A stretch of 64,000 nt of DNA. It comes from Yarrowia lipolytica. Taxonomy: Eukaryota; Ascomycota; Dipodascomycetes; Dipodascales. The translations under genes were made by a program, and so were the position numbers. The stretch is taken from NCBI RefSeq assembly GCF_001761485.1, contig NC_090771.1, forward strand, positions 1-64,000. Direction: 5' to 3'. Below the pieces are notes generated by a model. That model made no database searches. It was not told where the DNA came from and worked only from the letters and a program-made list of their open reading frames with translations. Of this stretch, positions 43,117 to 53,926 are shown piece by piece. Within the stretch, counting starts at the first letter, position 1. Each line of letters starts with the position of its first letter.

Positions 43117-44127
43117 CCAGACTTTCTTCTACCGCGGAAACTGCAGCTGAGATTCGAGCTGACCGAGAACGCCGTACTGAGACCAACCCAGCGCGAACCC
43201 CACCTGGGCAAGCCTTTGATCGACAGGGTCTTCGCGATGACTTTGTCGAAGAGGAGCAAAGTCGACCGATTACATCTCGGCAACAACTACTTCAACCTGG
43301 GCCATGCAAGCCTGCGCAAGCTCCTTTTCAAAGGAGATGATTCTGCTGCAAGCACTGAGGGTGATCCAGAGCTTCTGCTACGGAGACGGCAAGGCATGTA
43401 CCACGTTCCACCGAACGCCGGCACTCTAAGGCCAATTCCTCAACGGGAAAACAGCGTTCCCTCCGACCCTGTGCAACACCTGCGACTCCTCAATCTTGTC
43501 GATAAGTCCAAGTCCAAGTGGTCCGGCACTGACAGCGACGATTACCGACACAAGACCCGGCCCTTCTACTCTGAGTACAGCTCGTTGAAGAGCAGTGATG
43601 AGTTAATTGATGAGGATTTCGAGAGTATTCTCTTTACGGTGTTGAGTCGTTACAACGCCCCGGATGAAATTGGTGCTCAAACTCCTGAAGAGTCAGACCG
43701 ACATCTCAAGGCTCTCTTCACGGACTTCCGACAGAACCCCGACAAACCCACCACTGCACGATACCTTGCAGCCTTGTGCCGGGCTTTTGATGACTCTCGA
43801 CAGCCTCACGCGCACCTGTCTGCTCGCATTGCAGCCCTCATGTCTCCTCGAGCTGTCGAGTACTATAAGGATCTCACTGGTTCTGATCACAGATGGAGTG
43901 ACATTATTCGAGCTGCCGATCCCGACGTCCTGGGTGCTGAAAACTTTGGTCAAGCCTCTTGCCGCCGCCACTTGGCCAACACTATCCCTATCATCATCAA
44001 GAGGTTTCCAGAGAACCATGCTATTGCTTCTGGTGAATGGTATGAGTTACTTACCAATCGGTACACAGGTTGCTACTGCCTTGATATACACCGACCCTGT
44101 CACTTAGACAATTTCCTGAATGGTTAG
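43117..44127 (+). pseudogene. Unrecognised ORF, probably a broken gene
   Basis: The longest clean part begins at an ATG at 43237 (MTLSKRSKVDRLHLGNNYF) and runs 296 codons to 44127. The same frame continues upstream to about 43117 with protein-like sequence (RKLQLRFELTENAVLRPTQ) but no ATG. Still further upstream, another frame from 42936 also looks coding. The simplest view is a gene with about two interruptions in its 5' part; an unrecognised intron is the alternative. The protein is hydrophilic, with YLAALCRAFDDSRQPHAHLS and HLANTIPIIIKRFPENHA as memorable segments, and has no signal peptide or membrane helix. I do not recognise the family. Codon use in the 3' part is like that of the neighbouring genes, so decay must be recent or partial. 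Confidence 0.45.
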
Positions 44128-44133
44128 TCTTCG

Positions 44134-44162
44134 TAGGTTCTGCAGCACTTGCAATCACGCTA
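44134..44162 (+). repeat. Right copy of the short direct repeat (short form)
   Basis: This copy joins TAGGTTCTGCAGCAC directly to TTGCAATCACGCTA. The left copy carries 25 additional bases at the junction, between two occurrences of CACT. The difference fits a deletion between short direct repeats. Confidence 0.6.
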
Positions 44163-44248
44163 AACTTCCCTTTTACTCACAGGACTCATCTCCATTCTGC
44201 TATAGATCTCTCTGCTGAGATGCGTTCTGCTAATTGTAACCCAAACAC

Positions 44249-44481
44249 CACGTGACCCAAACACCACGTGACCCAAACCACCACGTGACTGGTCCCACTC
44301 CCCCCCCCCCATCCCGCCCTCAGTTTCAATCACGTGACCAGAAACCCTATATCCATCTCCTGATGGTCTCACCACTCCACTCCCCCACACCATCACTCAT
44401 CACAGCTCGGCCCCGGTCGGTCCGGGCCGATAACTTTATTGCGCGTTATCAAGAATGGGCATTCACGTGTAACTTCACGTG
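44249..44481. promoter_or_regulatory. Array of six CACGTG sites upstream of the racemase gene
   Basis: CACGTG occurs at 44249, 44265, 44282, 44331, 44464 and 44476. The first three are 16-17 bp apart inside a small tandem repeat (CACGTGACCCAAACAC). The array is 350-585 bp upstream of the next ATG. Confidence 0.5.
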
Positions 44482-44833
44482 TTCCGAGGGGCGGAGTCGG
44501 TTGTCTGAGCACATGATCTCGGAAATATCCTTCCGTTTTCCAGGTCGCGTGCTACTTTCCCCCAATTCCGCTCAAATTCCGCTTAGTAACACGATGCCCA
44601 GCTTATTTTATTTTTTTATCACCATTTGTCATGCATACCCCGCAAAAGCTCCGATGGGAGAAAGATGCAGCCAGCTCTGCGGATAATGCCGCAGTAAAGA
44701 CGCCGAAAAGTAAAGTAGCTTTTTCGGACGCACAGCAATCGAATGGTATGTGTTAAACCTTAATCTGGTTACTGCTGCCTCCTCCAGCTCTCCCTCGGTA
44801 TGTTCAGTAATCACCCATCGCTCCAACCCCACA

Positions 44834-46066
44834 ATGATCTACGCAAGGGCCGTTTTAAGACTTGTCAGAGCCAGACCTCCACTCCACAACCACACCTACT
44901 CCACCATGACCTTTGAACAAGACGACAAACCAAAGCTGGGCAAGCCGCTGAGCAACATCAAGGTGATTGAATTTGCCGGGCTGGCTCCGGGTCCGCTGGC
45001 CGGACAGCTTCTGGCCGACTATGGAGCCCAGGTGGTGAGAATCGACGCTCCCAACAAACCGTCGATTGACAGACTGTGCAAGGACAAGCGCTCTATTGCG
45101 CTGAATCTGAAGGACAAGGAGCAATGGGCGGTGGCCCGAGACCTCATCAAGAACGCCGACGTGGTCATTGACCCCTACCGCCCTGGAGTTTTGGAGAAGC
45201 TGGGGCTGGGCCCCTCGGTCTTTTTGAACGCCCACAAGGGACTCAACAAACGGCTCATTTTCGCCAGGCTCACTGGATACGGCCAGAAAACAGACAAGTC
45301 GCACTGGGCAGGCCACGATCTCGGATATCTGGCAGAATCGGGCATTCTCGACACCATCGGACCTCCCGGCCAGGCCCCCGTCTTCCCAGCCAACATTCTC
45401 GGCGACTTTGCGTCTCTGTCTCTTCCGGCCTTTGCTGCTATCTCTCTGGCGTTGTACGAGCGAGAAATGAAGGAGAAACGGGGCAGCTCCGTGCCCGGCC
45501 GAGAACTGGACGTGAACATTGTCCAGGCGGTCCAGTATCTCGGGCTGTTCGTATCCCACGGCAGATACCCTGACGGGGAAGGCGGCATTGCGCTGTTTGA
45601 AAACGAGCGAGGAACCAACACTCTTGACGGAGGCTCGCCTTACTACCAAATGTATGAGACCGCCGACAAGGGCGAGTACCTGGCGGTGGCGCCCATCGAG
45701 GAGCAGTTCTACTCGCAGTTTGTCGAAATGGTCGGTCTGGATCTCGACAAGCTTCCCAACCGATTTGACACCGACAACTGGGCGGAGCTGAAACAGATTT
45801 TCGCCGAGGCTATCAAGAAGAAGGGCGTTCAGCACTGGAGAGACCAGTGTGACAAGTACCCCAACTCGTCGTGTGCGGTGATGAACAAGCTGGCCAAGCC
45901 GGAGGATGTCAAGGACCAGATTGTCACGTGGACTAGCAAGTCGAGCGACAAGTACGAGAACAAGGGCTTTGCAGGCAAGGTGCTGGAGGCGAATCAGGAT
46001 GCGGAGAGCGTCATCCGATCGTTCTTGGGTAAAGGGTACTGGAATAAGGTCAAGGCAAAGCTCTAG
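44834..46066 (+). CDS. Alpha-methylacyl-CoA racemase-like, CoA-transferase family III
   Basis: The frame is open from a GTG at 44750; the first ATG is at 44834, giving 410 residues. The N-terminus MIYARAVLRLVRARPPLHNH is basic and amphipathic, like a mitochondrial presequence. A second in-frame ATG at residue 25 (MTFEQDDKPKLG) would remove it. The extreme C-terminus is AKL, a peroxisomal PTS1 signal. Family motifs include VIEFAGLAPGPLAGQLLADYGAQVVRID, here split over residues 44-71, and AGHDLGYLAESG. H161 and D191 match the catalytic His/Asp pair of alpha-methylacyl-CoA racemases in both context and 30-residue spacing. The reaction is inversion of 2-methylacyl-CoA, which prepares branched chains for beta-oxidation. 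The animal enzyme is also found in both organelles. Confidence 0.88.
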   Translation: MIYARAVLRLVRARPPLHNHTYSTMTFEQDDKPKLGKPLSNIKVIEFAGLAPGPLAGQLLADYGAQVVRIDAPNKPSIDRLCKDKRSIALNLKDKEQWAVARDLIKNADVVIDPYRPGVLEKLGLGPSVFLNAHKGLNKRLIFARLTGYGQKTDKSHWAGHDLGYLAESGILDTIGPPGQAPVFPANILGDFASLSLPAFAAISLALYEREMKEKRGSSVPGRELDVNIVQAVQYLGLFVSHGRYPDGEGGIALFENERGTNTLDGGSPYYQMYETADKGEYLAVAPIEEQFYSQFVEMVGLDLDKLPNRFDTDNWAELKQIFAEAIKKKGVQHWRDQCDKYPNSSCAVMNKLAKPEDVKDQIVTWTSKSSDKYENKGFAGKVLEANQDAESVIRSFLGKGYWNKVKAKL

Positions 46067-48346
46067 GCGAGCGACAGCCCAAGTACGGACCGCGAAAGTA
46101 CGGACTGCAAGCCCTTCCACGTAACCTTTTACTAATACATTTATATAACTACGGTAGGAGTGCGCAGTAGTACAATGGTGCGGAGCTTACCATTCAGAAG
46201 ACGGGTGACAGACCGGGGGGCGCGGGTCAGCATTGCATGGAGAAGTCAAGAAAGAGCTGGAGCAAGCGGTGACGGTATTGTTGGGTAGACTCACGTCCAG
46301 ATATGGAGCGTAGCGTGGGCCGTGAAACAAACATTGTTGTTGCACTAGTCGGAAGTCACGGATAAAAAAGGTCGCGGACGAAGTGGTAATGTTCAGCAGT
46401 TCCACAGAAGGCAATGGTCCTAGTTAATGGGACCAAATTGCCTTCATCCCCTGGTTTTGTCATCACCCGCCAAGCTATCGGAGACTTGAGGGGGTTGGTT
46501 TGCGATTCAATCGGTGGCATGTGACACTGTGTGACCAAGCAACAATGGCTGAAGAGACGCAAAGAACCACGAGAAGCCAACAGGTTGTAACGTTGGCTTT
46601 TGTCAAGAAACTGCCGTTGTCCTGCTCAGAACTCACCCCCTCTTTCTCCTCCTGCTGACTCAAACACCGACTCAGACTTGGAGACATAACACGATTGCGT
46701 CCTCGACTTTGTCTGTGTTTGTGAAGCCTGAGAAACTGTCATGAGCGGGTGTTGGTCTCGTCTAAGGTGGTTTCGTGGTACGAACGCGTGATGCGTTTAG
46801 TATTGGAGGCGAGTTAGACGACACCAGTTTGACACCGTTGGAGTGGTTTTGCCTGGTGGTTCGTATGAAAGAAGTTGTTTGATAATGCGAGAGAAGTAAA
46901 TACCGCTTATTACACCTCAGCAGTATTCATGGGGCTGTATGGCTTCATTCGTGCAAGAGAGAGAGCTGTCTGTTTGCCACGGCGTACTGGGTAGCACTAT
47001 CCAAGTACATTCTCCAACTCCCCAGACTCTTGTCGACATCCGCATTTGTGTGTTCCTGTTGTGTCCGTACGTTTTTTTCTAATGATTGACCGTCGATTCG
47101 TTTCAAGACGTGTTTCGGACCATGCTGCGAAAAGCGAGAAAAGCTGCTCTTCGACAACCCTCAATATACCAGAATGAAGACAGATCCAGGCACCCTGAGT
47201 TGGAACCTACGCCGTGCACGTTCATTGACGAGTTTGTGAGCATCGATATTCAGTGACAAGCTTGTGGGTGTCGATGTCTCATTGCGATACTCTGGTCTAC
47301 AGTCTGAGGAACGTGTCTAGGGGCGTAGTTCCAAGGCAGTCTTGGTTCCAGAAGATTATGGACACTCTTGGGTACCAATTCCTCACATCCAAGGGGAGCA
47401 AGGATGGTGTTGATATCTTGGCTGCATCCAAGGAGTTCTCCAATGTAACCCGGACCATCGACTGAAGGACATGTACAACCGCACTCAAAGGAACTGGATG
47501 CTGAACGGGCCAAGGAGAGGTTCAGACAGTGGAAATAGAAATTCCAGACCGATGTGGACTTCAGCCGAACGTCTCACGATTTACCTGAACGTCCTCTTGA
47601 CAGAAAACGAGACAGCGGCTTTCGAAGCAGAGTTTCCTGACCAAACTAAGGAAAACAAGCTGGAGTTCTACTGTCGTCTCAGACACTGCTGAGAAGCGAA
47701 GCTGTAGTCGATAAAATGGATGACTTGAGGTCGTGTGGCATGTGGTAGATGTGTTCATTGCGACAATGTGTCTGAGTGACGAGGGTCAGTTGCAACTGGT
47801 AAAACGCGTGATTCTTGTGCGTTGGGGTAGACTGTTGGCCATGAAGACGTACATTGTACAAGGTAGCGGTTCTGCACATAATCCTGGGGTGCTTGTGGAC
47901 CGTTACTCGGGTAAAATGGGGAGACCATATGAACTTGTAGTCGACGTGAGTATCCAGACTCGAGGTTGGTTTAGTTTGTTCTCATAATAAATCGTAGACG
48001 GTGTAATTCGGATAGGGATCATGAATATAATTCATGTGTGTCGTGTTTGAGTCTTTACGCCATCGGGGAGTAGCTCGGTGTTTGGTTTGTTTTTTTTTTG
48101 TTTTTTTTTTGTTTTTTTTTTCCATAATTCCATTAATCTGAGACGTCAGCGTGTAATATTTAGCGTGGAGCAGACCCTCACGAGTAACGTCATGTTGTTA
48201 CCAGCCATCGTTAATAATGCTCCCCTAGAGTAGGAAAACAACTTCGGCGCTCATTCCTCTGCGGCGCTTTCCGCCTTCATACCACCGGACGCGCAGCGAG
48301 AACTTTTAGAAATTGTTGGTCACATTTTTTTATTTTTAAAAAACAC
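46067..48346. other. Gene-poor DNA between the racemase and tRNA-Leu
   Basis: No intact gene. Frames at 47253-47462 and 47733-47985 have a slightly protein-like composition (VKRVILVRWGRLLAMKTYIV) but match no family I know. A T-rich tract with G interruptions occupies 48088-48122. Confidence 0.35.
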
Positions 48347-48448
48347 GGTATCCTGGCCGAGCGGTTCTAAGGCCGCCAGGTTAAGGCTAATACCTTAACG
48401 AATTTCCTGGTCTCTTCGGAGGCGTGAGTTCGAATCTCACGGATATCA
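48347..48448 (+). tRNA. tRNA-Leu(AAG) with an 18-nt intron
   Basis: Acceptor strands GGTATCC and GGATATC pair (one G-T), with discriminator A at 48448. The A-box TGGCCGAGCGG and B-box AGTTCGAATCT are present, and the long variable arm of leucine tRNAs forms with TCTCTTCGGAG. The anticodon stem is CCAGG (48376-48380) with CCTGG (48406-48410). The anticodon AAG is at 48383-48385. An intron at 48387-48404 lies between positions 37 and 38 and contains CCTTAA, complementary to TTAAGG of the loop. Six Ts at 48453-48458 terminate transcription. It reads CUU/CUC leucine codons. Confidence 0.93.
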
Positions 48449-49805
48449 TCATTTTTTGCACAGGGACTTACTACTTTTGGCGTCAAAAATAAATAATAGT
48501 TCTATTTTGGGGTCTCCAAACATCTCGTCTTCCTACGCTCTTCCTTTCCAGCGACAATTCTGTATCTAGATGACGTAAGCTGGCATTCGCTGACAAAGCT
48601 TAGCGTTATTAATCATGATTTACAACATGAAACTGTCTCGGTTATACCGTTTCAGTAAGCCTTTTAGTGTGATACTTGTAGCCCAACAGATAGAATCACA
48701 TTCTGGCTTTCGAATGATATAACTTTTAAAACGTTCCAAGCATTTTCCATTAACCAACCATAGTTAGTCTGTGTTACGCCAAGTAGTTTGTTGATATTAT
48801 AGTTGGAGAAGGACATGACATACAGTCAGCCTTTTAAGGAGGGTCTCCAGATGGTAGCGACTTTGGTGACTTGAAACTGTGAAAAGAGTTGTATGTTCTA
48901 CAACAAACAGATGATTTCGGTTTAGTCCACTCTGATGGAATCAGTATTCAGCAAGTTGAGCCGTTTTGTCGAATCACCATCACGAAACTGTTCCTACGTC
49001 GACATGAGAATCCTTCCATCTTGCTCGAGATCCACCATATCTGGTATAACTTGACGGGAATCAAATCATTTAGTCCCAGAGAGAATTTATTTATCCTATA
49101 CTAGTCGGTATCTCCTCACAAACATCCCCAAGCCTGCTATCCTCAAAATAGCATCCAAACATTCTACGTCACTTGTCAAGTAACCATAAGTAATGTATAA
49201 AGTACTTTGTTAAAGCATTTATCCTACTCAAGTAAATGTAACATTTTTGTTAGCATATACATCCTAGAAAAACGACACCCCTCCAAATCTCCGAACTCTG
49301 ACCCGATTGAAAAAATTAAACCTGCAATCTACTCTCAAACTCCAATCTACTCGCTCCATAAAACCCTGTCTCTATCCCTGGAAGTTGTTGTTATTGTAAA
49401 TCATTTATTAACCAGTCCAAGTTACTACTCAAACTGCCGTACACTCAACACCACCTCCCGCTCTATGGTCACATCACGTGACTTGGTTTTTTCTCACGTG
49501 ATCTCATTAACAGCGCCAACAGTCATCTATTCAAATTCTTGCCCAAATAAGACGAGAAATTCGCGGTTTTCGAGACCCCTTAAAACCGCACCCCCAGCCG
49601 TGCGGCTCATTAATTTGCGTGGGGGAGATGAGTGGGGGCGCCAGAAAACCTCCACCTTGAGTTGGTGATCTTCTCCGGTATGACGAAATGTCGGATTTCA
49701 AGTGGTCACAAGGGCCAAATCACACAATAAATTACATTGATTATAAAACAGAGTCGAAGAGAACTCCATCCATACCCTAACTCGTCTCATCTCATCCCAT
49801 CTCAC
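48449..49805. other. Intergenic region between tRNA-Leu and TFC4
   Basis: No supported gene. A 71-codon frame at 48889 begins at TTG and has no motif. A 153-codon frame at 49207 also begins at TTG and is rejected. Confidence 0.4.
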
Positions 49806-52586
49806 TTAAACAGTGAGATATTTATCCACCACCCAGCGAGCCAACTTACCATTGCCACTGACGGTATAAATCAACTGCAGATTATACGCCGCCTCTCTCT
49901 TGAGGTCATATCTCTCATCCAGACCCTCAAACTCTAACACCTTGTTGTAATTCTCCACTGCCAATCCCGTCAGACCCAGCATGTGAGCCATTCGGGCCAT
50001 GTTAAAGTGTCCTTCCTGCGACTCGTGATCGCCCGAGTTTTCCCTAATGTCCATATACTGGGTGAGAAACGACAGACCCTCGACAATCTGCAAATGTCGG
50101 TTGTTGGTTTGTCGTTGAATGGCTCGGTGAACATGCGCAATGGCAATGGTGAACAGAACCATGGGATCCTGAGGAGACTCTTTGAGTGCCCGCATAAGAT
50201 AGGTCAGTGCTGATACGTAGGATCGACCCAGAATCATAGCGTGGCCATAAAGAGTCAGCAGTAGAGGGTTTTCCTTGTGCAGCACTCCGGCGTAATCGGC
50301 GCGATTTTCGACTCGCATCTGGCCGGTAATCTCCTTGCCCAGAATTATCGAGTCTACGGCCTTGATGTATCTGAGGATGAACTTTTGGTTGTTGGTAGAG
50401 TTGAAAACGGCTTGGGCGTCTGCTCCAGATGGCAGAACCGCGGAAAACAGTCGGATTGTGTCGTTGTAAAACTTGAGGGTTCTCATCAGAGTCTTGGTCT
50501 CCTCATTGGCGATTCTGTAATCGTTGGCAATGATAGAACAGGCCACATGAACGAGGTCCATGCATTCAACACGGTCCGAGTTCATGCGGAACACATTGGC
50601 TTCTTTGGCGTAGTTGAGAACCGTGTAGCAATCGGCTGGGGTATCTTCGTAACGAGCTAGAGCCAGCGCGTACTCCATGAACATGTCGAACCAGACGGAA
50701 AACTGTATTTCGCGGAACTCTGTCAGATTTTCCGACTCCTCGTCAATCACATCTTCCTCGAGACGTGCTGTGAGCATTTCGATCCGGTGATCCACATCCA
50801 TTCGATCTTTTCTCTTTTTGGACAAGGTCATACCCTTGAAAGCCCGCCGTTTGTCAGAAGGATAAAACTGTCTCACAGAGGAGAAGGAGTCGACCAGCTC
50901 AGAAGCAATTGTCATCCACTCGTAGACAGCCACCGCATTACCCTGGAGAAGCCCGGCTCGCTGACGCTCCAAAGCAGCAAACTTTTCCTTGCACGCCTCG
51001 GTCGCCTTTCGCTCAAGCAACTCCTTCTCCTTGACGCTGGGTTTGGTGCTGGGTCTCTGTCTGGCAACAAAAACAACCCCGGACTCCTCATCTCCATCTC
51101 CAACCTCTTCCTCCAACTCCTCCCGTTTCTGCTTCGCCCGCAAGTCTCGAATCTCGTCTACAATCGACGTACATTCATCGTACCGTTCCTGAAAATGATA
51201 CGACTCTGCCAGACCCAGCATGGCGTCCACATTGTTGGGGTCAATGTTGGACACGGTTAGATACGCCTGCTCGGCATCTTCATAATGGCCCAAATGGTGC
51301 AGAGCCGAGGCCAAAGCAAGATACAGGTCAGTCTGGGAAACGACATCTGCATCATGACGAACCAAAGGAGTCAACAGATCCAAAGCTTCGGCGTAAAGAT
51401 TGGCGTTCAGGAACGCCTGGCCCAGAGTCAGGAAAATGTCGGCAAAAACAGCACTATCCTCCTCTAAAAACATATCCAGATGATGTCTGGCCTCCTGAAG
51501 TCCATTTGCATCGCCCATTTTGAGTCGAGCAATGCAAATGTGACTTCGGATCTCCACCGGAAGACGATAGCTCTCTGGATCGCGATTCTGACTGCGTTTG
51601 ACGGATTTTCGTCGCTCGTCAAACTCGGCATCAGTCTCCAGAGCATGCTCATCCCAGTAGGTCTCGTCGGCACGTCCTAGCAACCACCGAGCCACAGCTT
51701 TGCCCTTGATCAACACTTTACCCCATGATTCAGTCCGAACATACATGTCCAGTAGATAATTGAGCTGTGTGAAGGTGAACGGTTGTAGTACCTCATTTTC
51801 TCCAGCTCGACTCTCGAGTCTCTCCTGAAGAATGCCCTCATACAGCTCGATAGCATCGGCTTCTCTTCCCTGCCGAGTGTAAACGTACCCGAGGGTCCGG
51901 ACCACCGCCTCGTCGCCGGGCTGCATCTCCAGCAGTCGCTTGAGATCCTGTTCAGCCTTTTTCCACATATCTTTGTCCATATAAAGCCCCGCTCTCTCGG
52001 TAAGAGCCGACTCATCTCCTGGGTCGACCTGAATCACCTTGGAGTAGCAATAAATGGCCTGGTCGAGCATCCGTGCGCCTCCGATGGCGTGGGACCGCTC
52101 AGCAGCAGCCAACCAATCTTCTTTGGCCCGATGGTTGAGAATGGCCGCGGCAAGATTGGCGGTAAGAGCACGATCGGCGTCTCCAAGCTCGTCATAGATG
52201 GTCACTAGCAACTTGAACGCCTGGTACGCCTTGGGATCGAGTTGAACCGCCCTACCAAGCAATTCAATCGCCTTATCAAGCTGCTTGTTGATGTAGCATT
52301 CCGACGCCTGAGCCAGATACATTTTCACCTCCGGAGCAGGCTCCCGGTCCACAATCGACACTCGGCCTCTTCCTCGCTTCTTTTTGCCGCTTGCAGACCC
52401 ACTCCCGCCCGGAATCCCGCCCCCAACAATCTCTTGTAACCGCTTCGGTAACGCGTCCAGATTGTCAAGATCGCCGAGCTCATCGCCGTCGCCGTCGCCG
52501 TCGCTCTCATACCGCTCCTGTCCCACATCAAAGTCGTCGTCGTCCTCGTAGTCCGAAAATTGGTCGCGTAAATCGTCGTAGTTCAT
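49806..52586 (-). CDS. TFC4: TFIIIC subunit Tfc4 (tau-131), TPR protein
   Basis: The frame is open from a TTG at 52598, but the first ATG is at 52586 (MNYDDLRDQFSDYEDDDD), giving 926 residues. The N-terminus is strongly acidic (EDDDDFDVGQERYES, then DGDGDGDELGD), followed by a basic GKKKRGRGR patch. Tetratricopeptide repeats begin at about residue 85 (MYLAQASECYINKQLDKAIELL, then AVQLDPKAYQAFKLL) and recur to the end, with the family's gap between the two TPR arrays filled by a charged stretch (KQKREELEEEVG). Tfc4 is the TFIIIC subunit that recruits Brf1 and TFIIIB to tRNA and 5S genes. S. cerevisiae Tfc4 has 1025 residues, so this form is somewhat shorter. Confidence 0.9.
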   Translation of the reverse strand: MNYDDLRDQFSDYEDDDDFDVGQERYESDGDGDGDELGDLDNLDALPKRLQEIVGGGIPGGSGSASGKKKRGRGRVSIVDREPAPEVKMYLAQASECYINKQLDKAIELLGRAVQLDPKAYQAFKLLVTIYDELGDADRALTANLAAAILNHRAKEDWLAAAERSHAIGGARMLDQAIYCYSKVIQVDPGDESALTERAGLYMDKDMWKKAEQDLKRLLEMQPGDEAVVRTLGYVYTRQGREADAIELYEGILQERLESRAGENEVLQPFTFTQLNYLLDMYVRTESWGKVLIKGKAVARWLLGRADETYWDEHALETDAEFDERRKSVKRSQNRDPESYRLPVEIRSHICIARLKMGDANGLQEARHHLDMFLEEDSAVFADIFLTLGQAFLNANLYAEALDLLTPLVRHDADVVSQTDLYLALASALHHLGHYEDAEQAYLTVSNIDPNNVDAMLGLAESYHFQERYDECTSIVDEIRDLRAKQKREELEEEVGDGDEESGVVFVARQRPSTKPSVKEKELLERKATEACKEKFAALERQRAGLLQGNAVAVYEWMTIASELVDSFSSVRQFYPSDKRRAFKGMTLSKKRKDRMDVDHRIEMLTARLEEDVIDEESENLTEFREIQFSVWFDMFMEYALALARYEDTPADCYTVLNYAKEANVFRMNSDRVECMDLVHVACSIIANDYRIANEETKTLMRTLKFYNDTIRLFSAVLPSGADAQAVFNSTNNQKFILRYIKAVDSIILGKEITGQMRVENRADYAGVLHKENPLLLTLYGHAMILGRSYVSALTYLMRALKESPQDPMVLFTIAIAHVHRAIQRQTNNRHLQIVEGLSFLTQYMDIRENSGDHESQEGHFNMARMAHMLGLTGLAVENYNKVLEFEGLDERYDLKREAAYNLQLIYTVSGNGKLARWVVDKYLTV

Positions 52587-53926
52587 GATAAAGTGCAAGA
52601 CAATATTTTCGACGTTATGGAGGTGGTGTACATGTCGGATGTGACACGAAAAGTCTATTTTTTTTGGACACCCTGGTCACGTGACCTGCAAGGAGAGGGG
52701 AGACCACCCAGCACACAACTCGTCCAGTTTGGCGATCGGGCGCGGGTTTGTTTTGGGTGTTTTGTTTTTTTTGGATAAATGAGATCACGTGACCCCATTC
52801 TATGTCCCGAGTTGAAATCTCGGGGATATTCTATCCCATTTTTGTTTCTTTTGAGTGGTGTTAAAAATGAAGGAGAATAACGTACGACTTGAGTATACAG
52901 TAGAGTACAGTACTTGCAGTATGTTGGTTCAAATCGAGTCTTGACAGCGTCTAAAATTGGACAGTTGGAATATCGCAAACAAGAGCTATCGAATAGTACT
53001 AATTAACTTGCTGGGCCATCGAAACTGGAAGATCTGAATAGGACGATGTATGTCAACTAATTTCCAAGTAGTTAGTTGGGATCAGGTAAACAGGCTCAGG
53101 ACATAAGTCCGCTCAGAGGCAGTGAGCCGACTAGACCAGGTCATGGAGGGTCCCATCTCTGTGGACTAATGAACCAAAAGAATGTGCTAAATGTCATTCT
53201 CCTTTAGCGGTAGCAAATCTGGTTTGCATACAGTCACCGAAAGGTTTGTATAAAGTCACTCTCTCACTGCTTGACATCACTTCCACCAGCTCCAATCCCA
53301 ACTACTCTACTTGATAGTCCTAACTATATTTCTTAACAAAGATTCTCCAAATAAAGTCCCCTGAAACTGGTATTTGAGTCAACAAATGAGCCGGAAAAGT
53401 AGCCGGTAGATTATTGAATGCCTTAGAAGTCTCCTATACTCTCCCTTGTCTCCATATCTCCGATATTTCGGGTATTTTTCCGTCTCTCGATATTCCCAAA
53501 AAACTCTGTTTAAACCTTGATAAATAAACCTCCTGTCTACATCACCACATTGAGGACAACACTACACTTTCAATCCACGCAGCCTGGCAGATATTGGTCA
53601 AATCGAACGGAAATCGTAAGAAAATTGAATAAATCGACTGAAAATCGAAAGCCCCGACCACAACTGCCCAAAACCGACCAAAACTGCCCATAACCAATCG
53701 AAAATCGATACTCAAGTGGCAGCATTTCGCTCTCTCGACACACCATAACAAGTTGATCAGAATTGGTTAGAGTCGGCTATAATTTACCAGGGAGGATCAG
53801 AGTCGACCAAAATTGCGCAGAATCGACTCAGAATCCACTAAAGACAACCATACTTGACCAAAATCGGTCAGAAACGACCAATTCAGCCTATCCCACTTGT
53901 ACTCGCTCGTGCTCGCTCATACTGAC
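52587..53926. other. Divergent interval between TFC4 and VPS51
   Basis: Two CACGTG sites (52678 and 52786) lie near TFC4. The stretch at 53590-53890 holds degenerate repeats of words such as CCGACCAAAA, GACCACAACTGCCC and CGACCAAAATTG. No gene is seen. Confidence 0.45.

Noticed and set aside
44855-46120. A 421-codon open frame antisense to the racemase gene
   Set aside because: The same codon-bias shadow; the sense product has catalytic residues and targeting signals.
49207-49668. A 153-codon frame
   Set aside because: It begins at TTG, has no ATG that would leave a plausible protein, and shows no motif.
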